Part shown: piece by piece, positions 1 to 6,463 of the stretch
Position numbering within the stretch: the first letter of the stretch is position 1
Layout: the number at the start of each line of letters is the position of its first letter
Assembly (NCBI GenBank): GCA_900553675.1
Contig: USEH01000045.1
Span: forward strand, 1 to 13,038
Length of the DNA stretch: 13,038 bases
DNA from: an uncultured Ruminococcus sp.
GTDB taxonomy: Bacteria; Bacillota; Clostridia; Oscillospirales; Ruminococcaceae
Direction: 5' to 3'
Program-made: the position numbers and the translations under genes
The notes under the pieces: model-generated
What the model was told of the DNA's origin: nothing
Database searches by the model: none
What the model saw: only the letters and a program-made list of their open reading frames with translations

Positions 1-325
1 CCCCAACCGCCAGGAATTTGACTATCAGGGGCTTTACGAGCTTATAAAGGGTCGCAAAATTGAGAAAAAGGAAGGCTCCTACACCACCTATCTCTTTGAA
101 AAGGGGTTAGACAAAATCCTTAAAAAGGTCGGCGAGGAATCCACCGAGGTCATCATCGCGGCGAAAGCCGAGGACAAGGCGGAGACCATCTACGAAATTT
201 CCGACCTCATATACCACCTCACCGTTTTAATGGTAGAAGCCGGAATTTCTCTTGAAGACATCCGCGCCGAGCTTGCCTCGCGCCACGTTATCGACCACAA
301 GGTTAAGCAGGAGAAGATGGTATAA
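1..325 (+). CDS. hisE: Phosphoribosyl-ATP pyrophosphatase, C-terminal part (HisE or HisIE; 5' end outside window)
   Basis: The frame open from base 2 to the TAA at 323-325 gives about 107 residues matching HisE, the step-2 enzyme of histidine synthesis, which hydrolyses phosphoribosyl-ATP to phosphoribosyl-AMP and pyrophosphate. Visible family marks are [12 protein letters not shown], then [14 protein letters not shown] (the E-x-x-E metal-binding helix) and [10 protein letters not shown] (E-x-x-D with a following H), the all-alpha MazG-like fold. About 12 residues precede the usual HisE start region (around YELIKGRK), so this is either a standalone HisE with an N-terminal extension or, more likely, the second half of a fused HisIE whose HisI domain lies to the left. 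The stop shares its last A with the ATG of the next gene (TAATG), which implies translational coupling to the phosphatase and the end of a histidine operon. Confidence 0.92.
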   Translation, partial: PNRQEFDYQGLYELIKGRKIEKKEGSYTTYLFEKGLDKILKKVGEESTEVIIAAKAEDKAETIYEISDLIYHLTVLMVEAGISLEDIRAELASRHVIDHKVKQEKMV

Positions 326-1131
326 TGCTTCAAAATCTGCACACTCATTCCAGATTCTGCGACGGTGCGGACGAGCTCGAAGACATTGTTCTTGAAGCTA
401 TAAATCAGGGCTTTGACACCATCGGATTTTCCTCCCACAGCTTCACGCCGTTTGACGAAAGCTACTGCATGACCGACGCGGCGGGATACTTCGATAAAAT
501 TGAGGAGCTTCGCGCAGACTATCGCGGCAGAATTACCATTCTTTGTGGCTTGGAACAGGACTACTTTTCCGCGTCGCCCTCATTTGACCTCGACTATGTT
601 ATCGGCTCGGTGCACTATATTAAATGCAAACGCGAGTACATCCCGATTGATGAATCCTCGGATATACTTATCGACGCGGCAAATCGTTATTTCAAGGGGG
701 ACATCTACTCCTTATGCGAGGAGTACTACAAGCTTGTTGGCAAGGTCGCCGACAAGACAAACTGCGACATCATCGGGCATTTTGATCTCATTTCCAAGTT
801 CTGTGAGACCGCTCCCGATCTTATCGACTTCAACAACGAGCGCATAATAAAGGCGGAGGAGGAAGCAATCGAGTCTCTTATCCCCTACGGCGTGCCGTTT
901 GAAGTGAATACAGGAGCAATAGCGCGGGGCTTGCGGACGTCGCCCTACCCCTCGCAGCGGTGTCTTGAAAAAATCGCACGGATGGGCGGAAGCGTGATAC
1001 TCACCTCCGACTGCCACTCCAAAGAAAAGCTCAGCTTCGGCTTTGACGAAGCCCGCGACCTCATCAGATGGTGCGGGTTCAGGGGCGAATGCTTCTACCG
1101 CGACGGCGGATTTCAGGTCTGCGCTTATTGA
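325..1131 (+). CDS. hisJ: Histidinol-phosphatase, PHP/HisJ family
   Basis: A 268-residue PHP-domain phosphoesterase expected to convert histidinol phosphate to histidinol, the penultimate block of histidine synthesis, in the cytoplasm. The length equals that known for Bacillus HisJ. Metal-site motifs are in order: N-L-H6-T-H8 at the N terminus, S-H38-S-F, G-L-E77-Q-D, G-S-V-H97-Y, then IIGHFDLI, EVNTGAIARG and ILTSDCHS near the C terminus; together these give the His/Asp/Glu cluster of a trinuclear PHP site. The ATG overlaps the hisE stop by one base, so it is translated from the same mRNA, and linkage to hisE supports the histidine role over a generic PHP hydrolase. The TGA stop lies inside the -35 box of the asnA promoter. 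Confidence 0.9.
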   Translation: MLQNLHTHSRFCDGADELEDIVLEAINQGFDTIGFSSHSFTPFDESYCMTDAAGYFDKIEELRADYRGRITILCGLEQDYFSASPSFDLDYVIGSVHYIKCKREYIPIDESSDILIDAANRYFKGDIYSLCEEYYKLVGKVADKTNCDIIGHFDLISKFCETAPDLIDFNNERIIKAEEEAIESLIPYGVPFEVNTGAIARGLRTSPYPSQRCLEKIARMGGSVILTSDCHSKEKLSFGFDEARDLIRWCGFRGECFYRDGGFQVCAY

Positions 1132-1156
1132 CATCACGGCAAAATAATAGTATAAT
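1128..1156 (+). promoter_or_regulatory. Consensus sigma-A promoter for asnA
   Basis: TTGACA at 1128-1133 and TATAAT at 1151-1156 are separated by exactly 17 bp, a perfect match to the housekeeping consensus. The predicted start near 1163 leaves a leader of about 54 nt before asnA. The -35 box contains the TGA stop of the phosphatase gene. Confidence 0.88.
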
Positions 1157-1216
1157 TTCAATGTTATCTTACGAGCTTTTCAGTGCGGAAAGCCCTGTTG
1201 AAAGGATTGATTTTTT

Positions 1217-2224
1217 ATGAGCAAGCTTATCATCCCAAAGGACTATCACAGCAGTCTGACGGCATACGAAACACAGACGGCTATAGGACTTATAAAAAGG
1301 AGCTTTGAAATAAATCTGTGCCAGTCGCTCAATCTTAAAAGAGCGTCTGCACCGCTTTTTGTGGACAATTCCCGCGGACTTAACGACGATCTGAACGGCT
1401 ACGAACGTCCGGTATCCTTTGAAATCAAGGAGACAGGCGGCTCGGCAGAGGTTGTTCACTCATTGGCAAAATGGAAGCGCATGGCTCTTAAGGAGTACGG
1501 CTTCCACGTCGGCGAGGGCATATATACCGACATGAACGCCATCAGGCGGGACGAGGAGATGGACAATCTTCACTCCATCTACGTTGACCAGTGGGACTGG
1601 GAGCGCATCATCACCCGTGAGGACAGAAACCTCGATTTCTTGATGGAAACTGTGATTAAGATTGTTGACGCGGTTTGCAACACCGCCGAAATCATAACAA
1701 AGGTGTATCCGAATGTAAGGTGCCGGCTCTCGCGGGATGTCTCCTTCATCACCACTCAGGAGCTTGAAGACCTCTACCCCGACCTCACCCCCAAGGAGCG
1801 TGAAAACGAGTATCTCCGCGAACACAAGACTGCGTTTATCATGCAGATCGGCGACGTTTTAAAGTCCGGCATAAAGCACGACGGCAGAGCACCCGACTAC
1901 GACGACTGGCAGCTGAACGGCGACATTATGATGTGGAATGAAACCCTCGGCTGCGCCTTCGAGCTCAGCTCTATGGGCATAAGGGTGGACGCAGATTCTT
2001 TGCGCTCGCAGCTGAAAAAGGCGGAGTGCGAGTGGCGTTCGGGTCTGGAATTCCACAAAATGCTTTTAAACAACGAGCTTCCGCTGACCATCGGCGGCGG
2101 CATAGGACAGTCAAGGCTTTGTATGCTGCTTTTGGGCAAGGCTCACATCGGTGAGGTTCAGGTTTCGGTATGGGACAGAGACACCGTTCTGGGATGTCAG
2201 AAAGCGGGAATCATGCTTTTGTAA
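1217..2224 (+). CDS. asnA: Aspartate-ammonia ligase (asparagine synthetase A)
   Basis: A 335-residue AsnA, close to the roughly 330 residues of the family. It makes asparagine from aspartate, ammonia and ATP, releasing AMP and pyrophosphate, in the cytoplasm; ammonia rather than glutamine is the nitrogen donor. The fold is that of a class II aminoacyl-tRNA synthetase (AspRS-like) core. Recognisable segments are the start KLIIPKDYHSSLTAYETQ, the block NGYERPVSFEIK, the DQWDWE motif, and the C-terminal GGGIGQSRLCMLLL followed by IGEVQVSVW, equivalent to synthetase motif 3. An AAAGGA ribosome site precedes the ATG. It is monocistronic: own promoter upstream (1128-1156) and own terminator downstream. 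The leader is too short for a T-box, so no tRNA-Asn sensing is visible. Confidence 0.96.
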   Translation: MSKLIIPKDYHSSLTAYETQTAIGLIKRSFEINLCQSLNLKRASAPLFVDNSRGLNDDLNGYERPVSFEIKETGGSAEVVHSLAKWKRMALKEYGFHVGEGIYTDMNAIRRDEEMDNLHSIYVDQWDWERIITREDRNLDFLMETVIKIVDAVCNTAEIITKVYPNVRCRLSRDVSFITTQELEDLYPDLTPKERENEYLREHKTAFIMQIGDVLKSGIKHDGRAPDYDDWQLNGDIMMWNETLGCAFELSSMGIRVDADSLRSQLKKAECEWRSGLEFHKMLLNNELPLTIGGGIGQSRLCMLLLGKAHIGEVQVSVWDRDTVLGCQKAGIMLL

Positions 2225-2236
2225 TATCAAATAATT

Positions 2237-2276
2237 ATATCCGAGGAGGTTATTAAGCTTTCTCGGATATTTTTTT
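2237..2276 (+). terminator. Rho-independent terminator of asnA
   Basis: ATATCCGAG at 2237-2245 pairs perfectly with CTCGGATAT at 2262-2270. The stem can extend inward with G-U and A-U pairs to a 4-nt loop. Seven T residues follow (2270-2276). It lies 12 bases after the asnA stop. Confidence 0.9.
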
Positions 2277-2367
2277 GCCGGAATCTGCGTCGGACGTGAT
2301 GCAATGTTTAATACTATTCGCCATTTAAATTGTAGACAAGAAAACGCACGAATCTGTAGGGATTAAA

Positions 2368-2386
2368 AATCGTGCACACCGTGCAC
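2368..2386 (-). repeat. Two 9-bp TGCAC iterons, minus orientation
   Basis: Read on the minus strand, 2385-2377 is TGCACGGTG and 2376-2368 is TGCACGATT, two direct 9-mers in register. They are the inverted counterpart of the array at 2570-2596: the two share TGCACGGTGTGCACGAT in opposite orientation. This also makes a local GTGCAC-N3-GTGCAC arrangement of two self-complementary hexamers. Confidence 0.75.
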
Positions 2387-2569
2387 AGCGGCGTATAAAT
2401 ATAGTTATTATATCCAAAATATTCTATTAATTTGTTGATATCAAACATACGTTCTTGATAAAAGGCATAAAAAAGAGAGCTTTTCCCTCTGCAATTATAT
2501 TTATTCATGTGTATAATAATATATTTGAATGATACTTTATACTTTATTAACTATATATGTAAATAACTA

Positions 2570-2596
2570 TGCACGGTGTGCACGATATGCACGATT
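2570..2596 (+). repeat. Three 9-bp TGCAC iterons, plus orientation
   Basis: Three 9-mers in perfect register: TGCACGGTG (2570-2578), TGCACGATA (2579-2587) and TGCACGATT (2588-2596). A further related CGTGCA occurs at about 2613. Together with the inverted pair at 2368-2386 they flank about 180 bp of AT-rich DNA. The 9-bp period also equals three codons, so a coding origin is possible. Confidence 0.75.
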
Positions 2597-2689
2597 ATAA
2601 AACCTATAAAAACCGTGCATTCATTCGTCAGAGTTTGTATGCCTATAATTTATGTGTTAAATAGTACAATAAAATCATTGAAAAAGTCA

Positions 2690-2718
2690 TTGCTTTTTAG
2701 TGATTATTGTGATATACT
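2690..2718 (+). promoter_or_regulatory. Promoter for the MutS-like gene, extended -10
   Basis: TTGCTT at 2690-2695, a 17-bp spacer, then TATACT at 2713-2718 preceded directly by TGA (extended -10, TGn). The predicted start is near 2725, about 53 nt before the ATG at 2778. Confidence 0.65.
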
Positions 2719-2777
2719 TCTATTAATTAACAAACTAAACTGTCAACACCCCCATTTTATATTGAAAGGATAACACC

Positions 2778-4460
2778 ATGGCTAACGAAATCGAAAATCA
2801 GGAAAACGACCTTCATCTGGTTGACCTATTATACCCCTCCGAGACTAAGCGCAGGGAAGCGCAGGACCGTGCAACCGCTATTGCTCAGCTCCCGCAGGAC
2901 TACGTTGCAAATTTAGAGCTGGAGCTATTATCGCGGCTTATCTGCCCCGAAAACTCGCTGAACGCTCTGCGCATACTCACCCAGCTTTCCACCGACGAGG
3001 AGGTACTCAACTACAGGCTGGACATCTTGGAGGACTTTTTAAACGTCCCCCAGCTTGAAGCGGTGCTATACGAAAACGTCCACAAGCTGTATGTAAACGA
3101 GCACGTCAACATACAAAAGCTTGGCTTGGCGGACAGCTTTTATGCCCTCAACACCCGCTTAAACTCGCTTAAAACCTTTATCGAGTGCATAACAAAATGC
3201 CACGAATTCTGCCAGAAGTTTCAGGATAGATTCCGCTCCGAGGCTCTTAAAGGATTGGTAGAATACTTTGCCTCGGTCTACAACTCGGAATACTTCGACG
3301 AGGTTAAAAGAGAGACCGACGAGTGCCTGAGAATCCTTGCAAAGGGCGTTAAGAGCGTGACCGTCGGCATCAATTTCGACGATATGATGAGACCTGTTGA
3401 AGCCATGCTTTTGTCCGTCTCCACCGATTCCATAAAGAAAAAGGGCAGGTTCGACTGGATATTCAAGCATTTAGACGGCGGAGCCGACCGCGCTATCGGC
3501 AGAACGCACTCACTCTACAACGAAAACGGCGGCACCAACGACCTTGAAGCCCCGCTTTTCCGCGAGCTGAAGGAAATCAACTCGGAGTACATCTCCCACC
3601 TCGACCGCGCAATCCGCGCATACTTCAAAAAGAGCACCGAGGATATTTTAACCTTTGAAAGCCAGATGAGCTTTTACATCGGCGCAAAGCGTATTATTGA
3701 CGCCGTGCGGGCAAGAGGATTGGATATGTGCAGACCTAAATATCTTAAGATGGAGGAGCGCAGGCTGAACGCCAAGGGCGTGTTTGATTTAAGCTTCTAC
3801 ACCCAGATGGTATCCTCCGACCCGATGGGAAGCCTGAAGGACAAAATCATCACCAACGACTGCACTATGGACGACAACGGCAGGTTCTTTGTTTTAACCG
3901 GCGCAAACAACGGCGGCAAAACCACCTACACCCGTGCTATAGGCATTATTCAGGTTATGGCTCAGGCGGGAATATACGTTCCCTGCTCGTCCTGCGAAAT
4001 CAGCCCTGTTGACTTTATCTACACCCACTTCCCCAAGGAGGAGGAGGTAGGCTTAAACACCTCCCGCTTTACTCAGGAGTGCAAGCAGTTTAAGGTCACC
4101 GTCGACAACGCCACAAGGTACTCAATGCTCCTTTTAAACGAGTCGATACAGTCCACCACGCCGACCGAGTGCGTTTTTATCGCGACCGAGCTTACAAAAA
4201 TCTTCCGCTGCATAGGCGTGCGCGGAGTTTATGCCACCCACCTTTTAGAGCTTGCCAAGAATCTCGACAAGCTAAACGCCGAGGTTGAGGGCGACACCAA
4301 GCTTGTCAGCATTGTGACGACTGTAGACACCACCGCCGACAACAAACGTCTTTACCGCATAGTAAAAAGCGCGCCGCAGGAGTTCGGCTACGCTCAGACG
4401 ATATACAAAAAGTTCGGAGTCTCCTTTGAAGAGGTACAGAAGAGAATGAAAAATTCGTAA
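2778..4460 (+). CDS. MutS-related ATPase lacking the mismatch-recognition domain
   Basis: A 560-residue protein with a helical lever/clamp-like N-terminal half (about 1-350) and a C-terminal MutS domain V ATPase (about 360-560). Walker A is G375-A-N-N-G-G-K381-T-T (canonical GPNxGGKST). The segment SRFTQECKQF followed by NATRYSMLLLNES corresponds to the MutS stretch leading to Walker B, but the Walker B Asp is Asn (N454) before the catalytic Glu E455. The switch motif YATH488LLEL and the tail GYAQTIYKKFGV are MutS-like. There is no mismatch-reading domain with the F-x-E motif and no Smr nuclease domain, so it is not the canonical repair MutS; it belongs with the short MutS-like proteins of Clostridia, whose role is unclear to me. 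My recollection is that the LNE form recurs in that group. An AAAGGA site lies 7 bp before the ATG. Confidence 0.88.
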   Translation: MANEIENQENDLHLVDLLYPSETKRREAQDRATAIAQLPQDYVANLELELLSRLICPENSLNALRILTQLSTDEEVLNYRLDILEDFLNVPQLEAVLYENVHKLYVNEHVNIQKLGLADSFYALNTRLNSLKTFIECITKCHEFCQKFQDRFRSEALKGLVEYFASVYNSEYFDEVKRETDECLRILAKGVKSVTVGINFDDMMRPVEAMLLSVSTDSIKKKGRFDWIFKHLDGGADRAIGRTHSLYNENGGTNDLEAPLFRELKEINSEYISHLDRAIRAYFKKSTEDILTFESQMSFYIGAKRIIDAVRARGLDMCRPKYLKMEERRLNAKGVFDLSFYTQMVSSDPMGSLKDKIITNDCTMDDNGRFFVLTGANNGGKTTYTRAIGIIQVMAQAGIYVPCSSCEISPVDFIYTHFPKEEEVGLNTSRFTQECKQFKVTVDNATRYSMLLLNESIQSTTPTECVFIATELTKIFRCIGVRGVYATHLLELAKNLDKLNAEVEGDTKLVSIVTTVDTTADNKRLYRIVKSAPQEFGYAQTIYKKFGVSFEEVQKRMKNS

Positions 4461-4552
4461 TAAAAGCAACAGTCAGCATTAAAACAACATAGCGGTGCAG
4501 AAGAGGATGAAAAATTCGTAATCAAAACCACAATCAGCAATAAGACTGCACA
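4431..4552 (+). repeat. Imperfect 61-bp direct duplication of the mutS-like 3' end
   Basis: Copy 1 at 4431-4491 and copy 2 at 4492-4552 abut exactly and match at 49 of 61 positions by my count. Both contain CAGAAGA, then RATGAAAAATTCGTAAT, so the second copy repeats the last codons of the MutS-like gene (VQKRMKNS and stop) downstream of the true stop. It is best read as an old tandem duplication or as the last remnant of a second, deleted paralogue. The rest of this gap (4553-4623) holds nothing I can name, and I see no terminator here. Confidence 0.75.
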
Positions 4553-4623
4553 GGCGTTCAGAGAAAAGGACAAGAACGCTGAAAATGTCTTAAAATACAA
4601 TAAGAAAGCCGGAAGGGATTAAT

Positions 4624-5555
4624 ATGTTAAATTCAAAATTGAAAAAGTTTGCTCAGGAAAACGGTCTTACGGTTGCACACGGGGTCGCATACGGATATTT
4701 TAACGACTATCTCCTCACCCTCAGCAACAGTTGGGAGATATTACTGCCACGTTTTCGATGTTTATCGCCGAAGATGCCAACGTTGGGATATTGAATCAAT
4801 TCTTTAACAACAAAAATTTTTTAGGTGAGCACCTTATACGCGGCTTGCAGGTTGGCGAGTCTAAGATGACAGTGGTGTTCCAGGGCTCCACGGGAATCGT
4901 AAAGCAGCTTTCAGAGGCACTGACAGCCGTCACCGAAAAGCTCAGAGAGTATGGCGTGATGGGAAAGGGCTATTGCCCCTGCTGCGGTCAGACAACCAAC
5001 GGCACCGAGGATATGTATCTTATAAACGGCGTTGCAATGCAGCTTCACTCAGGCTGTTTTGAATCCGTGGAAGCCGGATTTGCCGAGAACGCCGAGGCTG
5101 CCAAAACCAACGGAAGCGTTGCCACCGGCGCAGTCGGCGCAATCATCGGCGCGATAGTCGGAGCAATTCCGTGGGCTATAGTCTCGTTTTTGGGATGGTT
5201 CGTGGGATATCTCGGATTCTTAATCAGCCTTGCCTCCTGCAAGGGCTATGAGCTGCTTCATGGAAAGGAAACAAAGCTTAAGGGAATAATCGTGCTTGTG
5301 GTATCGCTTATAGCGGTTATTCTTGCCGAGTATGTCGCAATGCTCGCGTCGCTGATGAAGGAATTTCCCGGAACGCCTTTAAGCACCTGCTTTGTCACCC
5401 TTAATGCAGCTATCAGATACGAACCCGAAATGCAGGCAATAGTTATAAAGGATCTTCTTATGGGATGGCTGTTTGCAGTGCTGGGCATAGCTTCCGTCAT
5501 CAAGCAGATTTTTACAAACGTTAAGCAGAACAACGGCGAGATTATCAAGCTGTAA
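4624..5555 (+). pseudogene. Membrane protein with Cys/His zinc-like motif, frameshifted near 4731
   Basis: The ATG at 4624, with an AAGGGA site just upstream, opens a frame reading MLNSKLKKFAQENGLTVAHG and on to LTLSNS, then runs out of frame and stops at 4792-4794. The rest continues in another frame from about 4731 to 5555. One missing base (for example a third T at 4731-4732) would restore a 310-residue protein reading LTLSNS-LGDITATF. In restored numbering there is a soluble N-terminal region (1-110), a CPCCG...HSGC cluster (C118, C120, C121, H142, C145) resembling a zinc finger, a glycine-rich hydrophobic stretch (about 166-206), and membrane segments at about 219-241 and 278-298. A TTG at 4731 could start the second part but has no ribosome site. 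I do not recognise the family. The cause may be a real mutation or a sequencing error. Confidence 0.72.
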
Positions 5556-5586
5556 AGTTAAGTAAAACGCAAAAAGAGGTTTACAT

Positions 5587-6366
5587 ATGAAAATAGGAGT
5601 GTGCCTTTCGGTATTCGACGATAAAATCGAGCGTTTCAACGAGCTTGGAGCGGACTATATCGAAACCAACCTTACCCAGCTTTCGGAGCACAGCTTTTCC
5701 GAGATTGAGGAGCGCCAAAGGCTGCTTTCGTCTCTCGGGGTGGAGTGCTATTCCGGCAACTGTCTTTTCCCCGGCGACATCCGTCTGACCGGCGAGGGCG
5801 TGGACATGGAAAGAATCTCTAAGTATATAGAGGATGTTTTTGCCAAGGCGGAAATTCTCGGACTTAAAATAGCGGTGTTCGGCAGCGGCAGGTCAAGAAG
5901 CATACCCGAAGGATTCCCCAAGGACAAGGCGCACGACCAGCTGAAAAGGCTGCTGGGCGATATAATCGCGCCTGCGGCGGAAAAGCACGGCATAGTGTGC
6001 TGTATAGAGCCTTTGAGGCATCAGGAAACCAACGTATTCAACACCTGCACCGACGCGGCAAAGCTCATCCGCGAGGTGAACAGCAAGAACGTCCGGCTTT
6101 TGGTAGACCTTTACCATATGGATATGGAGGGTGAGCCTCGCAGGGTTCTTTCAGAGCTTGGCGACATCTTAAGCCATGCCCATATAGCAAGCGCAAAGAA
6201 CGCGCGCGCCATCCCTTTCGAGGGAGACGGCGAGGATTACGGCGAATTTTTTGCGATACTGAAAAGTATCGGCTATCAGGGCGGAATATCGCTTGAAGGC
6301 GGCGCCGGAGAGGATTTCTGCTCAGGTGTTAAAAGCTCTATAGCGTATCTGCGGACGCTGATATAA
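5587..6366 (+). CDS. Sugar phosphate isomerase/epimerase-like TIM-barrel protein
   Basis: A 259-residue protein of the xylose isomerase-like TIM-barrel superfamily (AP endonuclease 2 fold; relatives include IolE, IolI, hydroxypyruvate isomerase and D-tagatose 3-epimerase). The four metal ligands expected of the family are visible: E141 in CIEPL, D174 in LLVDLYH, H199 (or H197) in SHAHIA, and E237 in SLEGG; H177 also lies close. The N terminus, MKIGVCLSVF, is the usual first strand. Substrate cannot be deduced. The AAGAGG site is 7 bp from the ATG, and the gene starts 31 bp after the preceding membrane-protein frame, so the two may share a transcript. Its position just before a beta-glucanase gene suggests, without proving, a part in carbohydrate use. 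Confidence 0.88.
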   Translation: MKIGVCLSVFDDKIERFNELGADYIETNLTQLSEHSFSEIEERQRLLSSLGVECYSGNCLFPGDIRLTGEGVDMERISKYIEDVFAKAEILGLKIAVFGSGRSRSIPEGFPKDKAHDQLKRLLGDIIAPAAEKHGIVCCIEPLRHQETNVFNTCTDAAKLIREVNSKNVRLLVDLYHMDMEGEPRRVLSELGDILSHAHIASAKNARAIPFEGDGEDYGEFFAILKSIGYQGGISLEGGAGEDFCSGVKSSIAYLRTLI

Positions 6367-6379
6367 CCGCAGCAAATTT

Positions 6380-6454
6380 CCAATAAATATCTTTCCAATA
6401 CAACATCTTACCAAATAACATCTTCCAATATAATGCATACCAATATAAGAAAGG
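6380..6454 (+). repeat. 15-bp tandem repeat, consensus CCAATA-n-AACATCTT, in front of GH44
   Basis: CCAATA or CCAAATA recurs at 6380, 6395, 6411, 6425 and 6440, a spacing of 15, 16, 14 and 15 bp. Copies 2 and 3 also share AACATCTT. The array fills almost the whole gap between the isomerase stop and the GH44 ribosome site, and the last copy runs into that site. It could be an operator array or plain slippage repeats. Confidence 0.75.
6406..6434 (+). promoter_or_regulatory. Possible GH44 promoter inside the repeat array
   Basis: TATAAT at 6429-6434 is a perfect -10 box. The hexamer 17 bp upstream (TCTTAC at 6406-6411) is a poor -35, which would suit an activator-dependent promoter. Initiation near 6441 would put repeat copy 5 at the start site and copies 1 and 2 upstream of the -35. 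Confidence 0.35.
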
Positions 6455-6463
6455 ACAAATGAC

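Larger units (their letters stand above)
2277..2689. other. AT-rich intergenic region without a convincing gene
   Basis: About 410 bases between the asnA terminator and the next promoter. It is markedly richer in A+T than its neighbours. It holds 9-bp TGCAC repeats at its two sides in opposite orientation (annotated separately). Two short open frames, one on each strand (2314-2508 minus, 2576-2773 plus), both read C-T-[VI]-C-T-I across the repeats and then a similar hydrophobic tail, so the two sides look like diverged inverted copies of one sequence. Neither has a clear ribosome site, and the plus one runs through the downstream promoter, so I do not call them as genes. Confidence 0.6.

Noticed and set aside
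712..1161. Long minus-strand frame opposite the PHP phosphatase
   Set aside because: Antisense shadow of a well-supported gene; composition follows codon positions of the plus-strand gene.
1157..1216. T-box or other riboswitch before asnA
   Set aside because: The leader is about 54 nt with no specifier, T-box sequence or alternative terminator.
2314..2508. Minus-strand frame of 64 codons in the AT-rich gap
   Set aside because: No clear ribosome site; low-complexity AT-rich content. It is kept only as part of the iteron/inverted-copy observation.
2576..2773. Plus-strand frame of 65 codons before the MutS-like gene
   Set aside because: It starts inside the iterons without a ribosome site and runs through the likely promoter and leader of the MutS-like gene.
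6380..6454. CRISPR array
   Set aside because: Units are only about 15 bp with no distinct spacers, and there are no cas genes.
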